From contig JBKQSL010000204.1 in NCBI GenBank assembly GCA_052143655.1, positions 1 through 10,268 of the forward strand: 10,268 nt of DNA, in the 5' to 3' direction. The notes under the pieces were generated by a model, which was not told the DNA's origin, did no database searches, and saw only the letters and a list, made by a program, of their open reading frames with translations. Numbering within the stretch: the first letter of the stretch is position 1; the number at the start of each line of letters is the position of its first letter. This DNA comes from CAVSUR01 sp052143655. GTDB taxonomy: Bacteria > Actinomycetota > Actinomycetes > Streptosporangiales > Streptosporangiaceae. Shown here piece after piece: positions 1 to 5,134 of the stretch. The position numbers were made by a program, and so were the translations under genes.

Positions 1-80
1 GAGGTGCCGGATCGGGCCGCCGCCGTTTGCGGAGAAGGTGGAGGGTGTCCGCAGGGGGCCACCCCGGCAAAGGAGGAGAC

Positions 81-551
81 ATGACCGAGTACCTCATCGC
101 CTTCAACGACGAGTGGGTGCCCGACCACACGGTCGGGGAGCTGCGCGAGAAGTCCAGGGCTGTCAGGGGGCTGGTGGCAGAGATGAAGGCTGCCGGGGTC
201 TTCATCTTCACCGGCGGCCTGGACGATGCTGCCCCGGTGTTCAGTGTGGATGCGTCGGGCGGCACGCCGCTGTTCACCGACGGCCCGTTCATCGAGTCCA
301 AGGAGCACCTCGGCGGCTTCGCCGTCGTGGATGTGGCCGACGAGGAGGCGGCGCGGCTGTGGGCCGGAAAGATCGCGGTGGCCTGCGGCTGGCCGCAGGA
401 GGTGCGACGCTTCCGGGTCCAAGAAGCCGTGGCCGCCCGCCCGGCCGTGGCCGCCGCCAGCAGCCCAGGCGGCCAGCGGAGCGCCGGGGCGGCCCGCACC
501 TGGTCGCAGCGCCGGCCGGTGAGAACACCCCTGGATGCGGGGAGGGGATGA
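81..551 (+). CDS. YCII-related (DGPF family) protein
   Basis: Encodes 156 aa. The start at 81 is chosen because AAAGGAGGA lies immediately upstream (about 69-78) and the product then opens with MTEYLIAF, the usual first beta-strand of the family; an in-frame start at 27 has no such site. The signature is TDGPF (DGPF at residues 67-70) followed by IESKEHLGGF and a strand-helix unit (VVDVADEEAARLWA). Together these define the YCII-related/DGPF family, a ferredoxin-like fold whose biochemical role is mostly unknown and which is often found beside ECF sigma factors; none is visible here. After about residue 113 there is a ~40-residue Ala/Pro/Arg-rich tail not expected in this roughly 110-120 aa family, perhaps from loss of the ancestral stop codon. 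Family assignment is firm; function is not known. Confidence 0.88.
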   Translation: MTEYLIAFNDEWVPDHTVGELREKSRAVRGLVAEMKAAGVFIFTGGLDDAAPVFSVDASGGTPLFTDGPFIESKEHLGGFAVVDVADEEAARLWAGKIAVACGWPQEVRRFRVQEAVAARPAVAAASSPGGQRSAGAARTWSQRRPVRTPLDAGRG

Positions 552-606
552 CGGGCTGCTGGTTCGACGAGCCTGAGCCCGGTGACCGGCAGTCCTGGGC
601 GCTTCC

Positions 607-629
607 CCTGCGCACTTTTCGTGTGCAGG
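607..629 (+). terminator. Candidate hairpin terminator after the YCII gene
   Basis: CCTGCGCAC and GTGTGCAGG pair as a 9-bp stem (one G.U pair when transcribed from the plus strand) around the loop TTTTC. It begins about 55 nt after the YCII stop. There is no U-tract after it, which is common for actinobacterial terminators. Termination is inferred from position and structure only. Confidence 0.4.
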
Positions 630-639
630 CGTCAGCGCT

Positions 640-679
640 GCGCCAGTTACAGCTAAGCCAGGTCTGGCGCGTTTGCGCC
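640..679. other. Overlapping alternative hairpins in a convergent spacer
   Basis: GCGCCAG (640-646) can pair with CTGGCGC (664-670). The same CTGGCGC can instead pair its GGCGC (666-670) with GCGCC (675-679) across a GTTT loop, so the two stems are mutually exclusive. It lies between convergent genes and most simply contributes to bidirectional termination. In GC-rich DNA such pairings also arise by chance. Confidence 0.25.
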
Positions 680-705
680 GACTGCCGGCGGCAAGGCTGT
701 TTGAT

Positions 706-725
706 CGCCGCCTGTACAAGCGGCG
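706..725. other. 20-bp imperfect palindrome CGCCGCCTGTACAAGCGGCG
   Basis: The arms CGCCGC and GCGGCG flank a TGTACA core, with one mismatched pair on either side of the core. It lies in the 278-bp spacer between convergent genes (stops at 551 and 830), so a terminator stem is more likely than an operator. No function can be assigned from sequence. Confidence 0.25.
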
Positions 726-829
726 GCGCGGGCGGGCGGCCGGTCGCGGCCCCGGTGGTGGTGCGCTCCGGCCTGTCTGCCAGGCCGGCGCCGGGCCCGT
801 GGCGTCACGGACCCGGGAGACGGTCGCCG

Positions 830-1336
830 TCATGGCCGCCAGTGCCTGGTGTAGGGCTTCAGGCAGCCGATCGCCGGGCCCCACAGCAGGCTGACCGTGA
901 TCGTGTCTGACGGTGCCGCGGAGCTGGGCTCTGGCTTGAGCTGGGTCACCGTGAGGCTGCAGACTTCCGTCGCGTACCAGGACCACCGGCTGGCCTTGCC
1001 GATCCGTTTCGTCGCGATCAGCTTCCAGCCGCGCGAGGTATGCCGGTAGCCGGCCGCGGTGACGGTGGCCGCCGGGCCCGGGCCGGTGCCTGGTGACCGG
1101 GTGGCGGTCAGCACCACCTTGAAGCTGGACAGCGTGGTCACGGCAAGCCGGCGCCGCTGGGGACTGGCGGCAGCGCCGTCGGCGGGGCCGGCCTCTGGCC
1201 GCACGGCTGCACCGGGATGACTGGGCCTGCCCCCGGCGGCCGGCGCGGCCAGGGCGGCTGCCGGGAGCAGGATGGCAGAACAGGCCAACGCGATGCCGGC
1301 GGTGAGGCGCCGGCCAGCACGGGATGTTAGTTTCAT
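830..1336 (-). CDS. Small secreted protein of unknown function
   Basis: Encodes 168 aa on the minus strand. The ATG at 1334-1336 is preceded by AAAGGAAG about 8 nt upstream, which supports this start. Residues 1-30 form a Sec signal peptide: basic n-region (MKLTSRAGRR), hydrophobic core (GIALACSAILLPAA) and an ALA cleavage site before APAAGG. Residues 31-65 are Ala/Pro/Gly-rich and probably disordered. Residues 66-168 look like a small beta-rich domain (VTTLSSFKVVLTATR, TVTAAGYRHTSRGWKLIA, DTITVSLLWG) with exactly two mature cysteines, C126 and C158, that could form a disulfide. I recognise no family. It shares strand with the octa-repeat gene upstream of it but is separated by 218 bp with a candidate terminator, so it is probably transcribed on its own. 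Confidence 0.75.
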   Translation of the reverse strand: MKLTSRAGRRLTAGIALACSAILLPAAALAAPAAGGRPSHPGAAVRPEAGPADGAAASPQRRRLAVTTLSSFKVVLTATRSPGTGPGPAATVTAAGYRHTSRGWKLIATKRIGKASRWSWYATEVCSLTVTQLKPEPSSAAPSDTITVSLLWGPAIGCLKPYTRHWRP

Positions 1337-1531
1337 GGCGAGACTTCCTTTCTGGCTGATAGCGGGGGCTTTTATTCCGTAAGGTGCTCTCTGTGGTGGC
1401 TGGCTCGGCCCGCTGCGTCAAGAGAGCCAGGCAGGCGCCGGACACCATGCCCGGGCCGCTGACAGGCCGTCGTCCCGGGTGGGCGCCCGGTGACCGGCAG
1501 GGCCTCGGGACGCGGATCCCATCTCGCTCTG

Positions 1532-1546
1532 CCGGGCGCGGCCCGG
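1532..1546 (-). terminator. Candidate terminator after the octa-repeat gene
   Basis: CCGGGC (1532-1537) and GCCCGG (1541-1546) form a perfect 6-bp all-GC stem with a 3-nt loop, starting 8 nt after the minus-strand stop at 1555-1557. No U-tract follows. Placement just past the stop supports a terminator; experimental support is absent. Confidence 0.4.
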
Positions 1547-1554
1547 TTCACGGG

Positions 1555-3093
1555 TTATCGTGTCTGGCTGACGACGAACGCCTGATAGTCGGGGCCGGAG
1601 CCGTCCTTGTAGTACCCGCCGGCGCTGCAGCGGCCCGCCGAGGCGCACGACACCGACCAGACCTGGGCACTGCCGCCCTTGTTGAGGGCCGCGGTGCCGG
1701 GAACCTCTTCCGCCATGCCCCAGGTGCCCTTGTTCTGGCTGACGACCAGCGGCTGAAGATGGCCGGAGCGGTCGGTGTAGTACCCGCCGGCGCTGCAGTT
1801 GCCCGCCGAGCCGCACGACACCGACCGGATCTCGGCACCACCGCCGGCGTTGAGGGCCGCGATGCCGGGGACCTTCTTGGCCGTGCCCCAGGCCCCCCTC
1901 TTCTGGGTGACGATGAACGCCTGGGAGCGGCCGGAGCGGCCGGTGTAGTACCCGCCGGCGCTGCAGTTGCCCGCCGAGCCGCACGACACCGAGTAGATCT
2001 CGGCGTCTCCGCCCGCGTTCAGGGCCGCGGCGCCGGGGACCTTCTTCGCCTTGCCCCAGGTGCCGTTCTTCTGGGTGACGACGAACGCCTGGCAGTTACC
2101 GCGGTTGACTGCCGGGCAATGGCCGGAGCGGGTGGCATAGAACCCGCCGGCGCTGCAGTTGCCCGCCGAGGCGCACGACAGCGAGTAAATCTGGGCGAAT
2201 CCGCCCGTGTTGAGAGCCGCGATGCCCGGGACCTCCTTCAGCTTGCCCCAGGCACCGTGCTTCTGGCTGACGATGAACGCCTCATCGCGGCCGGGGCCGG
2301 CCCCGTAGACCCCGCCGGCGCTGCAGTTGCCCGCCGCGCCGCACGACAGCGAGTAAATGATGGCGCCTCCGCGGCCGGGGACCTTCTTTGCCTTGCCCCA
2401 GGTGCCGTTCTTCTGGGTGACGACGAACGCCTGGTCGTGGCCGAGGCGGTCGGTATAGCGGCCGCCGGCGCTGCAGTTGCCCGCCGACGCGCACGACACC
2501 GACCACACCTGCGCGAATCCCCCCTCGTCTCCGCCCACGTTGAGGGTCGCGGTGCCGGGGACCTCCTCCGCCTTGCCCCAGGTGCCGTTCCTCTGGCTGA
2601 CCACGAACGCCTGGCCGTGGCCGGAGGCGGGGGTGCCATCGAAGTAGCCCCCGCCGGCGCTGCAATTTCCCGCCGAGGCACACGACACCGACCAGACCTC
2701 GGCACTCCCGCCCGTGTTGAGGGCGGCGGTGCCCGGGACCTCCCTTGCCCTGCCCCAGGTGCCGTGCTCCTGGCTGACGACGAACGCCTGAGAATTGCCG
2801 GAGCGGTCGGTATAGTACCCGCCGGCGCTGCAGTTGCCCGCCGCGCCGCACGACACCGAGTAGATCTGGGCGAATCCGCCCGCGTTCAGCGCCGCCAGGC
2901 CGGGGACCTTCCTGGCCCTGCCCCAGGTCCCGCCCGAGGCGCGGGCAGGGGCGCGGGCACTAACGGCCGACGGCCTGCCGGCCGCCGCCGCGCTGGCGCT
3001 GGCCAGCAGCGCCGGGCACAGCGCCGCCGCCGCGGCCACCGCCAGGAGCCACCGGCGACGCCGGCGTAAAGAGGACTGTGCCTGGTTTCGCAT
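1555..3093 (-). CDS. Exported octa-repeat protein (8 x ~55 aa, C-x5-C in each repeat)
   Basis: Encodes 512 aa from the ATG at 3091-3093. A longer reading frame opens at 3201, but the shorter start puts a textbook export signal at the N-terminus: RRRRR at residues 10-14, a hydrophobic stretch (WLLAVAAAAALCPALLASA) and Ala-rich cleavage sites near 34-39. The longer form would also run across a DosR-like box. From residue 55 to the end are eight tandem repeats with the pattern G(T/A)WG-A--VPG-AALN-GG-A-(I/V)-S(V/L)SC--AGNCSAGG-Y, then (A)F(I/V)V(S/T)Q. Each has one C-x5-C pair, probably an intra-repeat disulfide. The pattern suggests beta-propeller or similar stacked beta blades. Repeat 3 has a DEGG insertion, repeat 4 lacks the AALN-GG segment, and repeat 5 has an extra loop with two more cysteines. 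Related repeats are common in actinomycetes without a known function. No enzyme motif is visible; binding or cell-surface adhesion is inference. Confidence 0.85.
   Translation of the reverse strand: MRNQAQSSLRRRRRWLLAVAAAAALCPALLASASAAAAGRPSAVSARAPARASGGTWGRARKVPGLAALNAGGFAQIYSVSCGAAGNCSAGGYYTDRSGNSQAFVVSQEHGTWGRAREVPGTAALNTGGSAEVWSVSCASAGNCSAGGGYFDGTPASGHGQAFVVSQRNGTWGKAEEVPGTATLNVGGDEGGFAQVWSVSCASAGNCSAGGRYTDRLGHDQAFVVTQKNGTWGKAKKVPGRGGAIIYSLSCGAAGNCSAGGVYGAGPGRDEAFIVSQKHGAWGKLKEVPGIAALNTGGFAQIYSLSCASAGNCSAGGFYATRSGHCPAVNRGNCQAFVVTQKNGTWGKAKKVPGAAALNAGGDAEIYSVSCGSAGNCSAGGYYTGRSGRSQAFIVTQKRGAWGTAKKVPGIAALNAGGGAEIRSVSCGSAGNCSAGGYYTDRSGHLQPLVVSQNKGTWGMAEEVPGTAALNKGGSAQVWSVSCASAGRCSAGGYYKDGSGPDYQAFVVSQTR
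1558..2931 (-). repeat. Eight tandem ~165-bp coding repeats
   Basis: The DNA coding for the eight protein repeats keeps near-identical blocks, for example GCCGGCGCTGCAGTTGCCCG recurring with few changes. The most diverged core is in the last repeat (lowest coordinates), where the codon for the N of GNC has become an R codon. Repeats this similar suggest recent duplication or gene conversion, and the copy number may vary between strains. Confidence 0.85.
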
Positions 3094-3172
3094 GACTCTC
3101 ACCCGAGGCCCTTCCGCGGGCACCGGGGTCACCCGCACGGGCCAATCTCGCCGCCTGGCAACCAGGCAGCCA

Positions 3173-3186
3173 GGGACCAAGGTCCC
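3173..3186. promoter_or_regulatory. DosR/DevR-like box 1, GGGACCAAGGTCCC
   Basis: Perfect 6-bp arms GGGACC/GGTCCC lie around a 2-nt centre. Read on the minus strand it is GGGACCTTGGTCCC, matching 12 of 14 core positions of the known mycobacterial DosR box (GGGACTWWAGTCCC). Its centre is about 86 bp upstream of the octa-repeat start. DosR activators commonly bind near -40, which would place a start site around 3137 with a short leader. Binding by a DosR-type regulator is inferred. Confidence 0.5.
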
Positions 3187-3258
3187 GCCAGCCGCATCCA
3201 TAGCGGACGGGTCGCCGCGCTCTCAGCGGCTAACACTCCTTTGCCCGCCACCGCCGCC

Positions 3259-3272
3259 GGGACTATGGTCCC
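3259..3272. promoter_or_regulatory. DosR/DevR-like box 2, GGGACTATGGTCCC
   Basis: GGGAC and GTCCC arms are separated by four bases. Plus or minus, it matches 13 of 14 core positions of the DosR consensus GGGACTWWAGTCCC (minus strand: GGGACCATAGTCCC). It lies 86 bp from box 1, about 172 bp upstream of the octa-repeat start and about 180 bp upstream of the propeller gene start, so it could serve either gene. Two boxes per promoter region are usual in the DosR regulon. Confidence 0.6.
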
Positions 3273-3444
3273 GCAGGCCGGCGGCCTTCGGCGCTGCTGC
3301 CTGGCCCGGGGCAGCAGCACGTTGAGAGGGTCGGCGGCGGCGCCCGAGCACGGCGCTACCCGGATCTGCGGCGGATGACCGCCGTGCGGCCGGGATCGGC
3401 CGGCTTGCCCCGGGTCAGTGGTCCGGGGGAAGGGGATGGTTGTC

Positions 3445-4581
3445 ATGAACAAGCACACTGCGCACGTGTTATCCGCTGCGGCGGCGGGCGTCGCGCTCAC
3501 TGCGGCGGGCCTGGCCTCCTCCTGTGCTGCGGCCGCGGCCCGGACCGGGTCCGCAGCCCCGCCGGCGGCCTTCAGCGGCCGCCTGTACGGGGTAGCGGCC
3601 ACCTCCGCCCGCAGCGCCTGGGCGGTCGGCCTCACCGGCAGCCGCACCCTGATCGTGCGCTGGAACGGCAGGGCCTGGAAGCAGGCGAGGTCCTGGCCCG
3701 GTTATCTGGTCACCGTGGCCGCCACGTCGCGCCGCGATGCCTGGGCGGTCGGCGGCACCAACTGGTTCCGCGCCCGGACCCTAATCGTGCACTGGAACGG
3801 CCGGGCCTGGAAGCGAGTGCCCAGCCCGAGCCCCGGGCCTGCCAGCACCTTCAGCGGCGTGGCTGCCACCTCGCCCCGTAATGCCTGGGCGGTCGGCGAG
3901 ACCGGCACCAGCCCCGCCAGCCCCATCGCCCCCGGCACCAGGACCCTGATCGAGCACTGGAACGGCCGGGCATGGCGGCAGGTCCCCAGCCCGAGCCCCG
4001 GGCCGGCCAGCGTCCTGAACCGGGTGGCCGCCACCTCCGCCCGCAGCGCCTGGGCCGTCGGCCAGACCGGCACCGACGGGCCCGGCATGCGATCGCTGAT
4101 CCTGCACTGGAACGGCAAGGCCTGGAAGCGCGCGCGCATCCCGGGCCTGCCCGCCGAGAGCGTCCTGCTGGCCGTGACCGCCACCTCCGCCCGCAGTGCC
4201 TGGGCAGTCGGCGTCACCGGCGTGTACATCAACGACAAGACCCTGATCCTGCACTGGAACGGCAAGGCCTGGAAGCGGGTACCCAGCCCCACCCCCGCAC
4301 CCGGCGCCACCCTCCTCGGCGTGGCCGCCCTTTCCGCCCGCAGCGCATGGGCCGTGGGCAACACCCAGTACCAGAACAACTGCGCGCCCAAATGCGCGAC
4401 GGTGATCGAGCGCTGGAACGGCAGCACCTGGAAGCAGATACCCAGTCCCAACCCCGCCAGCGAGTACCTCAACGCCCTCTTCGCCGTGGCCCCCACCTCC
4501 GCCCGCAACGCCTGGGCAGTCGGGACTACCGATTACGCCACCACCCTCATCACCCGCTGTAACGGGCACACCTGGAAATAA
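3445..4581 (+). CDS. Exported seven-repeat beta-propeller protein (AWAVG repeats)
   Basis: Encodes 378 aa from the ATG at 3445, with AAGGGG about 10 nt upstream; an ATG at 3436 adding three residues is almost as good. Residues 1-32 are a signal peptide (MNKHTAHVL, then a long Ala-rich hydrophobic stretch). The cysteine at residue 27 does not sit in a proper lipobox, so secretion by signal peptidase I is more likely than lipidation. From residue 43 there are seven repeats: VAATSARSAWAVG, a variable loop, TLI-HWNG-AWK, then often VPSPSPGP. Seven such blades fit a closed seven-bladed propeller; the first and last units may complete one blade. The last repeat has CNG where the others have WNG, and the protein ends right after its WK. 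No catalytic motif is seen. Function is unknown; ligand binding or adhesion is inference. It is divergent from the octa-repeat gene and may share its control. Confidence 0.87.
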   Translation: MNKHTAHVLSAAAAGVALTAAGLASSCAAAAARTGSAAPPAAFSGRLYGVAATSARSAWAVGLTGSRTLIVRWNGRAWKQARSWPGYLVTVAATSRRDAWAVGGTNWFRARTLIVHWNGRAWKRVPSPSPGPASTFSGVAATSPRNAWAVGETGTSPASPIAPGTRTLIEHWNGRAWRQVPSPSPGPASVLNRVAATSARSAWAVGQTGTDGPGMRSLILHWNGKAWKRARIPGLPAESVLLAVTATSARSAWAVGVTGVYINDKTLILHWNGKAWKRVPSPTPAPGATLLGVAALSARSAWAVGNTQYQNNCAPKCATVIERWNGSTWKQIPSPNPASEYLNALFAVAPTSARNAWAVGTTDYATTLITRCNGHTWK

Positions 4582-4584
4582 CGC

Positions 4585-4605
4585 ACTGGCCCGGCAACCG
4601 CCAGT
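4585..4605 (+). terminator. Candidate terminator after the propeller gene
   Basis: ACTGGC (4585-4590) and GCCAGT (4600-4605) form a 6-bp stem with a 9-nt loop, starting 3 nt after the TAA stop. It lacks a U-tract. Position directly behind the stop is the main support. Confidence 0.4.
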
Positions 4606-5134
4606 CCACCCAGCCGGCCCCGGCCAGCGCGATCGCCGCTGGCCTACCGCCAGCTACCGGCCGTGCCCGTGGCGGTGAGCGCACCCCGGGACAGGGTGTG
4701 CGTGACCGCGGCATAGCGCGGCTGACCTTGCGCGGCGAGCGCAGCCGGTGCACGCGCCGCGCGCGGCGCCTGCCCGGATCACCGCCGGAAGACGGATAAG
4801 GTCATCCCTGCCCCGCCACCGGCAGCCGCGCAGAACGCCACGTTCCGGCGCGGCAACGCCCAGGCGCTCAGGCGACCCATGTTGCCGACCAGATCGGCGG
4901 GATTGCGTGCGGGTGAACTTTGCCGTTGATCACTGAGCGTGAGTTATGGGTAGCTGGTACTGCTCGTCCGGGTCGGCTGCCCCGCCCGCGCATCCGGGCG
5001 GATATCGCGCGTGAGCGACCACCGGGTTGTTCAGCACACCGGCCCTCCGCGACGCGGAGTGAGCATTGTGGTGGACATCTGAGTCATTTAGGAACGACAG
5101 GCGCAGCGCTGCGCGGCCCTAACGCGCGGCTGGC
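4606..5134. other. Gene-free spacer with a lower-GC segment
   Basis: No reading frame here has a ribosome binding site, family motif or actinomycete-like codon use. The first ~300 bp are GC-rich without recognisable structure. From about 4905 to 5100 the base composition is visibly less GC-rich (stretches such as GTTGATCACTGAGCGTGAG and GTCATTTAGGAACGACAG), which looks like the edge of a mobile element or other foreign DNA. No terminal repeats or target duplications could be identified. It separates the convergent propeller and NACHT genes. Confidence 0.4.
5101..5114 (-). terminator. Perfect 14-bp palindrome GCGCAGCGCTGCGC after the NACHT gene
   Basis: The self-complementary sequence can fold as a 5-bp stem with a 4-nt loop, 20 nt beyond the minus-strand stop codon at 5135-5137. 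A weak terminator is the simplest reading; a protein-binding palindrome is the alternative. Confidence 0.3.

Larger units (their letters stand above)
3094..3444. promoter_or_regulatory. Divergent intergenic region between the two repeat-protein genes
   Basis: This gene-free 351 bp separates the start codons of the minus-strand octa-repeat gene and the plus-strand propeller gene, so it must carry both promoters. It holds two DosR-like inverted repeats (3173-3186 and 3259-3272) and a small hairpin beside the first (CCTGGC at 3154-3159 pairing with GCCAGG at 3169-3174). I could not identify convincing -10 or -35 hexamers for either gene, which fits activator-dependent promoters but does not prove them. 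Confidence 0.6.

Noticed and set aside
1507..1520. GGGACGCGGATCCC as a third DosR-like box upstream of the small secreted protein
   Set aside because: Only about 9 of 14 core positions match, the arms are imperfect and the A/T centre is missing.
1384..3069. A 561-codon plus-strand frame antisense to the octa-repeat gene, itself with repeated sequence
   Set aside because: It is the mirror of the tandem repeats: codon bias and repetition keep the opposite frame open. The minus-strand product has a signal peptide and coherent repeats, whereas the plus-strand one has no fold-like pattern or ribosome binding site.
3094..3201. Extension of the octa-repeat protein to an ATG at 3201
   Set aside because: It would bury the signal peptide behind 36 residues without family character and place a DosR-like box within coding sequence.
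3501..3540. Lipobox at the cysteine of the propeller signal peptide (LASSC)
   Set aside because: The -3 position is A rather than L/V/I, so it does not meet the lipoprotein consensus; ordinary signal peptidase cleavage is favoured.
3702..4569. Minus-strand frames of over 260 codons opposite the propeller gene
   Set aside because: They are repetitive shadows of the AWAVG repeats without start signals.
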